From Brachypterus glaber (Eukaryota; Arthropoda; Insecta; Coleoptera; Kateretidae): a stretch of DNA of 64,000 nucleotides. Shown here piece by piece: positions 53,708 to 64,000 of the stretch; position 1 is the first letter of the stretch; every line of letters begins with the position of its first letter. Location: contig OY294045.1 of NCBI GenBank assembly GCA_958510825.1, positions 7,243,916-7,307,915 on the forward strand, in the 5' to 3' direction. The notes below the pieces were generated by a model. That model searched no databases. It was given only the letters and a program-made list of their open reading frames with translations, and had not been told where the DNA came from. The translations under genes and the position numbers were made by a program.

Positions 53708-54085
53708 TTTTTTCTACGACTGCTTTAGAATGTAAGCAAATACACACACTTTTCAAACACAAAACGAATTAATTCTAGCTCTACATACGGTATGAATATT
53801 CCGTATCAAGTGTTAGAATGAGCACATGTAGTGCCATCTCTTGTTTATAAAAGAAAGAATAACATTAATTGCTTTATTTAAAGGTATGTGTTTTGTTGCA
53901 TTTACAATTTCAAGTCACAAAAAACTTTGTTTTTAACCTTGTACGTAGTTTAAATCCATACAGTGTTTCATATTTGCAGTCGAAGAAAAAGTATAGTCTA
54001 CAACACCTATGGAATAGTCATTCCGCGCTCGCAGGACCGTCGCGCGGAATATTGTCTATTTCATACTAGTTATAGAATATACTAT
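53708..54085 (+). repeat. Repeat family G, copy 3 (internally deleted)
   Basis: Keeps both ends of the family (CTACGACTGCTTTAGAATGT; ACTAGTTATAGAATATACTA) but lacks about 250-300 internal bp. The frame at 53869-54069 is repeat sequence. Confidence 0.7.
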
Positions 54086-54245
54086 TCCAGAAACCTGCTT
54101 GATTACCTAATTTATTTGTTTTAAGAAAAAATATACCTAAAAAACCTTAAAAATGACTCAGACATCTAGCTGACTAGGGAAAAGAGGGAAATATCTAAAA
54201 TATTAAAAGTTATTTTAAAAAACAAACCGTTTGCGCCGTTATAGC

Positions 54246-54493
54246 TATATCTGGCCAAAAAGAACAGTTAGTTCAAGACCAAAAGTGACCAAAAGGTCAT
54301 ATTTCTTTATAAATATTACAGTAAAGGTAAAGCATCTTCTTTTAAAAAGCTTAAAAATAACAAGTTTTAGTTAGTGGGTGAAAAAGCCCTAGGGCCAGAA
54401 AGTTCAACTTTTCGCCCGTAAAACATGAACAAAAAGTGTGGCTTTTAGAATCAATCAAATAAAAAAATTATTACTATTACAGCTTTAGAAGTT
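54246..54493 (+). repeat. Copy of the 37807-37984 repeat, target of the SINE
   Basis: Same GAACAGTTAGTTCAAGACCA and AAAAGGTCATATTTC blocks as the 37402-37985 element, plus a CCCTAGGGCC-centred palindrome at 54373-54420. It ends in the first copy of the SINE's target duplication (54480-54493). Confidence 0.7.
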
Positions 54494-54770
54494 TGTTTGT
54501 TTGTTTGTTTTACGTCGTTTTTCGCTGCTATGGCCTAATTGACGGGAACGCCATCTTTACGTGCCCTCCGAAGCATGGTCCTCAACAGAACTCGCATCCA
54601 CCCTGAAATGTGTTTTACAGTTTCACCTGCAACCTACATTACAGTTAGTCATCGTAGTTCCATCTACCGACTATTTACACCACTATACATCCATGCTCTA
54701 TGTGGGGCCCGAACCCACAACCCCGGGATCCGTAATCAAACGCGCTAACCATTGCGCTGTCGGGGTCGGC
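54494..54770 (-). mobile_element. tRNA-derived SINE with 14-bp target duplication
   Basis: On the minus strand the element begins GCCGACCCCGACAGCGCAAT and has polymerase III promoter boxes: A box around AGCGCAATGGTTAGCGCG (about 54758-54741) and B box GGGTTCGGGCCC (about 54718-54707). The tRNA-like head is followed by a unique body of about 180 bp and an AAAC-repeat tail at 54494-54511. CAGCTTTAGAAGTT occurs on both sides (54480-54493 and 54771-54784), the hallmark of LINE-mediated insertion. Two apparent plus-strand frames here are antisense to the SINE and are not genes. Confidence 0.9.
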
Positions 54771-55048
54771 CAGCTTTAGAAGTTCTAAATTAGAACTGTC
54801 AATAGTAATTATACCTAATAAGCAGGAAAGCATACTATTATACCAAATTAATAGAAGTCGATGAGCTTTTGGTTTGCTAGAACTTTCATGCTGGTATCTG
54901 AAATATTCATTGTGTAATATCCCTAGTATTGAAATAGTTTAACCATTTGTATAATAAGTTAATACTCATTGTCCTTAAATTTATTTGTAGGGTTCCATTG
55001 CAATTTATTTCATAAAATTTACATTTGACACTGAGAATTTTTTTTAGG

Positions 55049-55545
55049 GTCTTCAGTCTAAAAGCTGGTGACCATTTTTATTACATTATTTTCTCCCGGC
55101 TGTATATTATATACCGGGTGAGTTATATTTATGTCCACCTCCAAAATTAGGATTAATCTTCATTCGATAAAAGCGAAACTTGGGTAACTTATATAATTTT
55201 ACATGGGCTATAAAATGGTGTATTTATTATTTTTTAATTATAGTGAACTCGAAAAGTAGAAAAAATCGCCTGCGGCGCTTAACTTGACAGGTATCACAAT
55301 ATTAACTGATTCTATAAAATAATTGCATATGAAATTCTGAAAAATACGATACTTAAAGAATTTCGCCTGCGGCGCTAAATGTTGTGTTGGTTTCGCCACT
55401 CAATCTGTTTCATATTAACCAGAAAAAAAAAACTGACTTTGGGAATTTAACAAAAAAAATTATTGATCTTAAACTTAAAGTTTTAAAGCCAAATAGGCTT
55501 GCCCCCTTTCTATGAAAAATCCTGTGGGCGCTCTGCTTCAATCTC
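55049..55545 (+). repeat. Solo end of element D, then ~96-bp CCTGCGGCGC tandem pair
   Basis: Bases 55049-55112 match the end of element D (AAGCTGGTGACCATTTTTAT). From 55262 two units carry TCGCCTGCGGCGCT, 96 bp apart (55266, 55362), with a weaker third (GTGGGCGCTCTG, 55526). They belong with the array at 6495-6860. Confidence 0.55.
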
Positions 55546-56018
55546 ACCACTTTGAAAGAAAAGACTCTAAATGCCTAAAACTATCTGAGTTTTTCTTAGT
55601 TAACTCGGACTAAAACTTTTCTCAGTGCAACAATATCGAATATTCGGTGTTAAGTGTCCATGTTGAGCATAGTTGTTAGACTGTTAGATCTTAATAATAC
55701 AGTTCGAAATCCCAAAGGGTTCTCCGGTAATTGCATTATCGAACACCACACTGCTAATTAAAACTGTCGCCATTAACCAGATTTCCAGTAGCGGTTCATT
55801 TGAACCGTATTACGTTACTGACCAGGCTTTATTCTACCCATACCGACAGGCCATTATGGCATAAGGGTGTTTTGTCATCTGTAATTTAGATTAACCTCTT
55901 CCATTGGCCGTGCGTTAGAAAAAGGACGATTACATAAAATGTATGTACTTTCCATACAGTAATTTGTACTTTCCCTGAAGATTTTTTTATTGATTTTTGA
56001 TATTTCACGACGTTTTAT
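55546..56018. other. No gene seen
   Basis: Ordinary AT-rich intron sequence; no credible frame, repeat end or tandem structure was noticed. Confidence 0.4.
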
Positions 56019-56176
56019 ATCCAAAAATAGTATATAGTTTTACTAAGAGGAAAAGTGAAGATTTTTTTACTAGTCTGTAGAATTTACGGACACGCGAAGC
56101 GGAGTCCGGAAACTACAGACGAGTAAAAAAAAAACTTTTCCTCTGAGTGAAACATACTATTTTTTCTTCAAGCATC
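56019..56176. repeat. 158-bp inverted repeat
   Basis: AAAATAGTATATAGTTTTAC with AAGAGGAAAAGTGAAG faces AACTTTTCCTCTGAGTGAAA and ATACTATTTT. CTAGTCTGTAG and CTACAGACGAG form the inner stem, and the centre is CG-rich. Likely a MITE. Bases 56177-57040 show no gene. Confidence 0.7.
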
Positions 56177-57040
56177 CTATATTTTTTTAAATATTAATTT
56201 TTGAATTTAATTTATTCAGTAATAAAGTATGTTTTTTTATTAAAATAGGCCAATAAAACCCTTTCGAAATAAACTTAAACCTTCCTTAGCTCAGTTTAAA
56301 TTTTTTTCGTAGGCTAAATCGTACACTTTTCGCGATTTCGATGGTAACTTGTCTAATGTAGCATTTGCAATTTCGGAGAGATTTGTAGGTGTATAAACGA
56401 TATATTCTTCTTCAATCATTTTTATTCAATTTCACACAAGGTTTTTGCACAGAATGTCGAGTCAGCCACCTGTTTACATAATAAACAAACAAGTTTAAAG
56501 TATGGCTGTCAAACCTCACTGGCGCCGATTGCCTTTTTCAGTTAATTAATAATTGAAATTTGACGAAGGCATACTCCCTAGATATATTGGTTCGAAAGTC
56601 AATTAAAGCCGGTGGTTCCCTCTACTACTAGCCCACACAAGTCCTGGACTTAGGGGATGCTTAATTAAGTAGAATAGTACGAGGTTAAAAATAAAATAAA
56701 ATAAATTAAAGTCAAAGAGTGCTGTCGCCAGTGGTAGTTTTGCTAACTAACTTTTTTTTACGGCGTACAACAATGAACTCATTTTTTTACTGTTAAAAAA
56801 TAGATCACTTCTAACTAGCGTGTTCAGTTATAAAATATGAAGATTTTAGTACGCTTGAAGAAAAATATGATTTCCGCATATAAAAAAATCCTGTCTGTCG
56901 ATCTGTCCGTCTGACTGTATGTCCGGGAAATTTGTAACCACGATAACTCCAGAACGCTTAGAGCTAAATACTTTAAATTTCGACCATAGGTTCCTTACCC
57001 AAAGTTCTAGGCTGGGATTGGTAATAATTGGAGGTGGGTT

Positions 57041-57811
57041 TAAGGGTAAAATGAGGTAAAAACTAAAATAAACCATAAAAAAAATGTTATCTCTCCAAAA
57101 TATTAATTTATTGTCTATTAAACAAACACTACAGCGACAATTGTTTCGACTTTTTTAACATAAAGTCATTTTCAAGCTACAAATGATGAAAAATTAGGTT
57201 GAAAATGGTACAATTCCTTTTAGAAAAACTTACATTTTAAATTTTTAAACAAATTAACTTGAGTACACATTATGAGAAATGTCATACTGACCTTAACTAT
57301 ATTATTTTTATAAAATTTATTTCAATTACCAAGTTAAATATAAATTAATCTTTTCCCATTTTTATGTTTAACTACTTTTTTGCAGTTTAAAGATAATTCC
57401 TTTAGTCTGTTTGAAATATAGTTTGGATTAGTTTATGATAGATGTCCCAGATTTTTATTCAATTTTAAATTTTAGATTTCATTAATTTATTTTATTTTAA
57501 CTTATTGTAGTTTTCTTTTTTTTAAATTTTTAAGATTTTATAAAAATAATATAGTTAAGGTCAGTATGAAATTTATAATAATGTGTAGTCAAGTTAATTT
57601 GTTCATAAATTTAAAATGTAAGTTTTTCTAAAAGGAATTGTTCCATTTTAAACCTAATTTTTCATTATTTGTAGCTTGAAAATGACTTTATGTTAAAAAA
57701 GTCCAAACAATTGTCGCTGTAATGTTTGTTTAATAGACAATAAATTAATATTTCGGAGAGATAACATTTTTTTTATAGTTTATTTTAGTTTTTACCTCAT
57801 TTTACTCTTAA
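57041..57811. mobile_element. 770-bp palindromic element
   Basis: Arms of about 270 bp are inverted copies (TAAGGGTAAAATGAGGTAAA; ATGTTATCTCTCCAAAATAT; CAACTGTTTCG-like and AATGACTTTATGTTAAAA blocks). The outermost 55 bp are followed by an extra direct piece (57812-57875, GTCGCTGTAATGTTTGTTAA). Noncoding. Confidence 0.7.
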
Positions 57812-58004
57812 AAAGTCGCTGTAATGTTTGTTAATAGACAATAAATTTATATTTTTTAGAGATAACATTTTTTTTTTGTTTTATTTAAATCAACTTCAAT
57901 ATGAGTAAGGATCAAGAATTTCTTAATTTGTAAAAACTATGTTCTCAATTTTTAGTTTTTTAGTTACAAATTGATAGGAAAAAGTTATTCATTTCCGTCC
58001 TTAA

Positions 58005-58156
58005 CCCCTTCCGCGTATTCCACGTATGGATATTTTTAGGTATAGATAAATTTACCACAATATCCATAGTTGGATATTCGTATAGGGGATTTTCCATATA
58101 AGTTTTAATCTGGTATAGGGACCTATACCTTGAAAAACTTTCTGGAGTGGAACGGG
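58005..58156. mobile_element. 152-bp MITE flanked by TTAA (piggyBac-like)
   Basis: CCCCTTCCGCGTATTCCACG at the left and GGAACGGG at the right are inverted and directly bordered by TTAA (58001-58004, 58157-58160). TTAA duplication with C-rich ends is characteristic of piggyBac-mobilised elements. Inside, ATATCCATA units form a further short palindrome. Confidence 0.65.
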
Positions 58157-58179
58157 TTAAATATTAAAGTACGTGACTT

Positions 58180-59026
58180 TAAAACTATAGTGTTTTTAAC
58201 AAAAATTAAAGTACAATGACTATCTGTAAAAGTGCCGGCTTTTTGGACCACATGCATAAATTTTAATGCAAAATTATTGTACCGCATTGTAAATGAAAAT
58301 GTGGTAATTTCACAGCAAATAAAGTAGGTCATATGTTACCAGCAAAGAAAGTGGTAAATTTAAATCAGTACTGTAAATTAACTGTTATCTGTAAAAATGT
58401 GAATTTTTATTTTGGTAATTTTACTGCTATCTTTTGTAGAATGTAAGCTATAATTACGGTAATTTTCAACCAATATTGTAAAAGTGCCGGGTTTTTGGAC
58501 CACATGCATTAACTTTAATGCAAAATTATTGTACCGACAGGAAAAGAGCTGAGATTTTACTAAACCGAGTAATATTGAGGTTAATTTAATAAATATTATA
58601 AATTCACATTCTGACATGGTGAATTTGCTTTAATTTGCTTTAATTATTACGGTTAATACTACTGAAAGATTGACGGACAAATTTAAGGTGCGACAGGAAA
58701 AGAGCTGAGATTTTACTAAACCGAGTAAAATTGAGGTTAATTTAATAAATATTGTAAATTCACATTCTGATATGGTGAATTTGCTTTAATTTTCTTTAAT
58801 TATTACGGTTAATACTACTGAAAGATTGACGGACAAATTTAAGGTGCGACAGGAAAAGAGCTAAGATTTTACTAAACCGAGTAATATTGAGGTTAATTTT
58901 AATAAATATTGTAAATTCACGTTCTGACATGGTGAATTTGCTTTAATTATTACGGTTAATATTACTGAAAGATTGACGGACAAATTTATCCATTTTTAAC
59001 TGAATATTCAGTTTACTTTTCACAGT
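58180..59026 (+). mobile_element. Tandem-repeat-filled relative of the 20338-22093 element
   Basis: The right end CTGAATATTCAGTTTACTTT then TCACAGTG (59026) matches the ends of 20338-22093, and GTTTTTAACAAAAATTAAAG near the left (58193) matches an interior block there. A 60-bp segment (TTTGGACCACATGCAT) occurs at 58240 and 58490. The left terminus is not identified. Confidence 0.5.
58535..58990 (+). repeat. 156-bp tandem repeat, three units
   Basis: Units begin CGACAGGAAAAGAGCTGAGA at 58535, 58691 and 58847. The third ends near 58990 and lacks a short TTTGCTTTAA duplication. Differences between units are few, so the expansion is fairly recent. Confidence 0.92.
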
Positions 59027-59029
59027 GGA

Positions 59030-60034
59030 CTTTATTCAGTTCAGAAGTAGTCATTAAGCTAATGTATATTTGTGCGCCACTAAAGGTCCTGATTATGAAT
59101 TATGAACCCTGATTTGTTTCTAGACTTTATACACACAGTATAATTCTGATCGAAGAAATATGATATCAAAATGAATAAGTCATTTTTTGGCTAAGCACTA
59201 GGTAAATAAAGAGAACAGTTATCCGAGCCCCTGTATTGTTTATTGCTCCCAGCATTCGTTTTCTTTTGAATGAAATGACGCTTGCTGATATTTCAGAGAC
59301 AGATAGACGCTGATTTGGAAAATATACAGATGCAAATAGGCGCCTGCTGGGATGTTGACATTTGATCGAATATATTCTGATGTGATTAATAGGGTGCGTG
59401 ATTTTTTATTTTTTCGAATTTTAAAACTTGATTAGATCCAATCCATATCCAGTATGGATTTTTCCTTTGTCAGACGCAAAACTCTGTAGTGATGTTTGAG
59501 CAGACGCCAACTTATAAAAAAATTATTCATTTATATAATTAATCACAACAAATTTTATATTTTGGTTCCTGTACACGCAATCCTGCACAGAAAAAATAAA
59601 GATTCCTTAAACCCAAGGTTACGTGGCTTTCGATATGTTCTTCTTCCTCAAAATGTCCTTTTGGACACTAACTTAAAGTGACCCAAAAGGACTTAATGGT
59701 CTTGAACTCTCGTTCTTTTTGACCAGGTACAAGTATTAGAGACTTGAAGCGAGTCTCTCTAATCGTTTCAACGAAATATAATTTCTTATTAACATAACCT
59801 CACAAAAAAAACGTGGTTAACCCACAAAAGTACATCACAAACATCAAATATTCAATTTAAATCAATTTAAAAATGTAGAACGGTTTCGCAGTATGGATAT
59901 TTTCTTAACATTCACATTTTAACATAAAATAGTCTGGCTGTGACTAAACACCGTTAAATGAATTACCAATCGCGCCGTAGACTTGTTGTCGGTTCCGCGA
60001 AAGGAACGCAAATCTTCGATATGTTCAAAGCCCA
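59030..60034. other. No gene seen; one diverged repeat fragment
   Basis: Bases 59680-59740 are a diverged reverse copy of the repeat at 37807/54246 (GGTCTTGAACT..GTTCTTTTT). The rest shows no credible coding frame. Confidence 0.45.
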
Positions 60035-60177
60035 CAGACCTCACAACAAAAACTAGACTTGCAAAATCAACGATAAGACAATAAAATCACTAGATTTTGA
60101 ACAGTATGGCGGCCAACATACCGGTGTCACTTTTCTGTACAGGGAGATTGCAAGTCTAGTTTTTGTTGTGAGGTCTG
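60035..60177. mobile_element. 143-bp MITE with perfect 30-bp inverted ends
   Basis: CAGACCTCACAACAAAAACT then AGACTTGCAA is repeated exactly inverted at 60148-60177. The 83-bp centre contains ATGGCGGCCAACATACCGG. No clear target duplication. Confidence 0.8.
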
Positions 60178-60201
60178 CGTCGAAGCCATATTCTCTTGTT
60201 T

Positions 60202-60316
60202 TAAGGTTAGCATTTCTTTAACCAAAGTCAATGTCCTTAAATAAAAAACGAATCTTCATTCAAGAATCTGTGCTCTTGATTCAAGGACATTGACTTTGGT
60301 TCAAAGAAATGCTACC
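60202..60316. repeat. 115-bp inverted repeat
   Basis: AAGGTTAGCATTTCTTTAAC then CAAAGTCAATGTCCTTAA faces its near-complement at 60277-60316. It lies directly after the 60035-60177 MITE. Bases 60317-61543 show no gene. Confidence 0.75.
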
Positions 60317-61547
60317 TTTTTTTATTTAGGGAATTTTTGAGAAATTAGAAAATTTGAAAACTATCGCGATGCATCGTATATCTGTCGCGAGTGGGAAGGA
60401 AACCTCACGAGTGTGTGACATACATTTTCCAACGAGTTATGTACACTATTTTTCCTACGATCCCGAAAAAATATGAAGTTTCTTATTTTAAAATTTTCTA
60501 ATTTTTATTAACTTTTAAGAAAAGCAAAGCACAAAATAATAATAAGCATATAAATTTATATATGTATGTCAAACGGGAAATATGATTTTTATTTACCTTT
60601 AGTTTTCTTCGATTTATATTTAATACAATATAGGTACTACTGTACATAGTTGTTTAATGGGTTGGCTATATGCTTGTCCTTAATCAAGGAAAACTTGACA
60701 GTTTGCTAGTTAAATTAGATTTCTGTGGTTATACTGCCATATATGACAGTAAAATTGTACTGTTTTTCATAAGAAAAATAGTGTGTATTTGATGTTTTTT
60801 ATAAAATGTAAGGTAACTAAATCAAAATTAAGTAATTTTTATAAAATCTAGACAGTAATGGTAAAAATAGTAACGTTATAACTACAGTTTCTATTTTTGA
60901 CATGAAAAACAGAAATATTTATAAAACAAGGTGAATAAAATTCGGAATCTACGAGGTAAATAACTAAATAAAATTAGGCTACCCACCATACATATATATC
61001 ACACTAGGGTGATATAAAAATATCAAACTAGTGTGATATAAGGCGTTTTCCAAAGAACAAAAGAGTGTGCTAAATGTCATTTTCATAGAGGATCGTAGAA
61101 AAATACTCTTTTATTTCACGAGCTGTAAAGTATAATAATAATCCCAAACAAATACTTTTTCTCTAAGCATTCTCTAGTTATCGTGGCATAAATTTTACGA
61201 ACGGACAGTTATTTAGTTGTAAAAATCAGCTCTTTTGAATTTTTATACTTTGGTGAAAGATTATGGATAATAAAAAGTAAAAAATCGACCCACTCTAATA
61301 TTTACCTATCGACCTTTCCCCAGTAATTCAACATAAGTTCAACAGCGTTTAACATTCTTATGTTCTTCTATTCAACTTTCTTATGCTTTACAAATGAATG
61401 AATAATATTCGTATATTGAGCTCTTTGAAATTGAAAAATAATCATAATATTATTGTTTTTTTATTGCCCGAAACGCACAAGAAGCCAATCTATTTTTTTA
61501 TTTACCGATATTAACTTGAAAGTTTTTGCCCGATTTGTATAATTTAA

Positions 61548-61951
61548 CTTTTTGATTTTTGGAGAATAGGGCGTTGGATCTGATTAAAATTGTTATCTAA
61601 TTTTGCTGTGACGTTTCGACGATGGATTTTCGTTGTTTTCGAACAGAGAGTTAAAGCCAAAGATTAGTCATTGTCACTAACAGTAAACACTCACATAAAC
61701 AAAATATTATTTAAACAAATAAATAACAGTTAAAGAATAACATTAACACAGTGTACTCTTATTTTTTAACTGTTATTTATTTGTTTAAATAATGTTTTGT
61801 TTATGTAAGTGTTTACTGTTAGTGATAATGACTAATCTTTGGCTTTAATTCTCTGTTCGAAAACGACGAAAATTCATCGCCAAAACGTCACAGCACGATT
61901 AGATAACAATTTTAGTCAGATCCAACGCCCTATTCCCCAAAAATCAAAAAG
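61548..61951. mobile_element. 404-bp palindromic element flanked by TTAA
   Basis: CTTTTTGATTTTTGGAGAAT and its complement are bordered by TTAA (61544-61547, 61952-61955). Arms of about 190 bp share GGCGTTGGATCTGA-type, TTCGAACAGAGAG and CTAACAGTAAACACT blocks. ACCGATATTAACTT occurs in direct orientation just outside on both sides (61503, 61961), which may be an older duplication. Confidence 0.7.
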
Positions 61952-62232
61952 TTAAAAAATACCGATATTAACTTAAACTTACAGTTTAAAACAGTGGATT
62001 GTACAATACCTGGGTTCTGTCAACGGATTCTGATTCTACCTAATGCGTAGTTACATTTTCGAGATAATTGATTTCAAACTTGTTAAAAAAGACAAACTAA
62101 TCACTAGCTTTCGGCAAAAAATATTTAAAATTTTAAAATTTTGGCGCCATGTTGGACCCGCCATTTTGAATTTAAAATTTTTCACATTGTATTTGGTTTC
62201 AGCAACCTTAAAAACCCTGGGATACCCATTTT

Positions 62233-62899
62233 GTTCTTTCGGGTTGGTAACAGACTTGGCCTATCGCTTGACGTTTTCCGTGCAAATGTCAATATCGCTT
62301 TAAAGTTAAATTGTCTACAAAATGTTGTGTTTAGGTTATTTTTACCATGTAAAAATTGTGGCTTGGTTAATTGTTCTTAGAATTTAAAACATGGTGTAAA
62401 CTGTAATGCCAATTCAAAACAAAAAAAATTAATTTAAATGTAAGTTTTTTTAAATTTTAAAGCCTAATAGAAAAAATTGTATAAAGCACTCGTTTCATAA
62501 CACGTTTTTAGCGCACGAGTACAAGTTTAGCAAACGAGCCGCTTGCGGCGAGTTTTCTAAAGTACTAGTGCTCTAAAAACGTGTTATGAAACGAGTGCTT
62601 TATACAATTTTTTCTATTTTGCTCTAAAATTTAAATTGATGACTGATTTAGGGATTTTTGTTTTGGGTTGGCATTACAGTTTACACTATGTTTAAAATTC
62701 TAAAAACAAATGATATTTTGATATATTTTACAGTCATCTCTTCTTTTTTCACTGCTATTAACCAGTCCACAATTTTAACACGGTAAAAAATAACCCAAAC
62801 ACAAAATTTTGTAAAAATTTAAACTTTAAATCGAAATTGACATTTGCACGCAAAATGTCAAGAGATAGGCTTTTGTATGTTGCCAACCCAACAGAAAAA
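62233..62899. mobile_element. 670-bp palindromic element with GCGCAC core
   Basis: Arms of about 320 bp (GTGCAAATGTCAATATCGCT; TTTGTCTACAAAATGTTGTG; GTAAACTGTAATGCC) surround the TTTTTAGCGCACGAGTAC palindrome also found at 3319, 13393 and 14488. The two frames at 62043-62380 run through the left arm and are not genes. A CCGCCATTTTGAAT repeat piece precedes it (62140-62225). Confidence 0.75.
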
Positions 62900-63318
62900 G
62901 AAGTAGAGACCTCTTATGGGCCTATAAGAACACGCAAAATGCGTGTGATTATGAGCTTATAAGAGTCGCAAAATAGAAAAAAAAAATATTAAGAATGTAT
63001 ACCTATAATATTTTGGTATTAAATTACTTTTAGAGCTTAAAATAAGCAATTCCTGTTTTTTTTAACAAAAAAGCTTTTAAAACGAGAATTCTTAGTGTAG
63101 TAGCTCTATCATCATGAAAACCGTATACGCGTATATATTTAATTTTCGCTTCACTGGTTCACATATATGTACCTAAAGTATAAGTATATGTGAAACCTAC
63201 GTGCTGAAAAGTTTTAATCAAGATTCTGATAAATTATTAACGTAGATGGGAATTTAAAATTGGATTTTTATGGTTCTAATAAAAGGCTCTCATCTTCAAA
63301 ACATAAATGTTATAGATA
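62900..63318. other. No gene seen
   Basis: AT-rich intron sequence without a recognised repeat end or credible frame. Confidence 0.4.
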
Positions 63319-64000
63319 CAGCCTGTTCCAGAACTCGCGTACCGAAATTTAAGAGGTGATTCTACATCCAAAAATATGAAAAAAAGTTTCTATAAAGGTT
63401 GGTCCGGAAATGAGCCCTAAGGGAGCTACGGCCCTTCGAAGATGACGTATTGAATGGGGAACAAAAAAAAGCACCAATAAAATTTTAATGCTGCAGGGTG
63501 ATTCTCCATTTAAAACTGAGCAAAAAAGCATTATACACCAAAACATCTAAATTTAATATTAAAGGAGTAATAGCCTTTTAAAAAGTAACGTTTTTGGTGG
63601 CACAAAATGTTACTTCCTCTTAATTGCATTTTTTTTTGTTAACGGTTGCTCCTACAGTGTTACACTATATGATATTTTATATGTATTTTTACTCTAGAAA
63701 TCTATATTTTTTACAACAAATCCAAAAAACATACACATAGAAAAGTTTGGGGCAAAAATGTTTTAAGCCTCATATATTTTGTCCGTCTGGGCACGCCTCT
63801 GGATAAATTAAAAAAATGAATTAACATAAACTTATTGCCCTTATTAATACTAGTATACATGCAAAAGCTCGCCGCTCTAGCTTAAACGGTACCCGAGTTA
63901 TTAATTAAAAACCTTATTTTTATTACAATTTTAAAGGGCCCTAGATCCCTTAGGGCTCATTTCCGGACCAACCTTTATAGGAACTTTTTTTATATTTTTG
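63319..64000 (-). mobile_element. Family A TIR element, copy 5 (cut by window end)
   Basis: Starts CAGCCTGTTCCAGAACTCGC after TA (63317-63318) and closely follows copy 2 to the end of the window, about 50 bp short of the expected other end. The conserved frame at 63349-63546 mirrors the one in copy 1 because both are arm sequence. Confidence 0.88.

Larger units (their letters stand above)
9299..64000 (+). other. Syntrophin intron 1 (partial, at least 54.7 kb)
   Basis: From the GT donor at 9299 to the window end there is no segment that looks like the rest of PH1, PH2 or the syntrophin-unique domain on the plus strand, and no other host gene on either strand. The simplest reading is one very large first intron filled with transposons. 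An alternative is that the next exon is too short to recognise by eye or that the assembly is rearranged. Confidence 0.55.

Noticed and set aside
54539..54779. Two overlapping 70-residue plus-strand frames
   Set aside because: They are antisense to a tRNA-derived SINE with clear target duplications and no protein similarity.
62043..62380. Two overlapping plus-strand frames
   Set aside because: They cover a dispersed CCGCCATTTTGAAT repeat and one arm of a palindromic element.

Overview
This window looks like one long, strongly AT-rich stretch of an animal nuclear genome, most likely an insect. The evidence is one recognisable spliced gene exon (a syntrophin, with a consensus GT splice donor), a tRNA-derived SINE, and many short inverted-repeat DNA transposons of types common in insect genomes (Tc1/mariner-like TA insertions, hAT-like 8-bp target duplications, Harbinger-like TAA duplications, TTAA insertions). 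The insect order cannot be fixed from this sequence alone.

Layout. Bases 1-8400 are repeats upstream of the gene: a Harbinger deletion derivative that keeps the 5' ends of both its genes (about 116-906), a family A element (1198-1930), a 2-bp-TSD element with CCC ends (2091-3201), a psq-type DNA-binding domain relic (4766-4915, minus), a 93-bp degenerate tandem array and a 68-bp minisatellite. Bases about 8430-8799 form a CpG-rich promoter/5' leader with a start-stop mini-uORF. The first coding exon of syntrophin is 8800-9298 on the plus strand (166 residues: half of PH1 plus a PDZ domain). No second syntrophin exon is visible, so 9299-64000 is read as the first part of a very large intron 1.

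That intron is almost wholly transposon-derived: kilobase palindromes (14728-16332, 17808-19263, 39587-40722), palindromes at 28929-29823 and 62233-62899, nested TIR elements (23018-24686 hosting a family A copy; 13699-14469), a 524-bp TTTG microsatellite inside a TIR element (20338-22093), two hAT-like MITEs with exact 8-bp duplications (32855-33400 and 34628-35151), a hAT-like MITE whose arms are tandem 16-mers (44156-44693), a Harbinger-like MITE (46675-47289), a SINE with a 14-bp duplication (54494-54770) and short tandem satellites (58535-58990).

The most notable object is 47566-48602: three copies of a repeat (two direct, one inverted) that each carry a hammerhead ribozyme fold. Two copies have an intact catalytic core and a very short, self-complementary stem III; the third has a C-to-U change at a core position. 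This organisation resembles the terminal repeats of Penelope-like retroelements or the tandem monomers of animal retrozymes. Apart from syntrophin no intact protein gene, tRNA gene, rRNA gene or CRISPR array was seen. Several insertions were dated relative to one another, and their target duplications read, by comparing filled sites with empty copies of the same host repeat inside the window.
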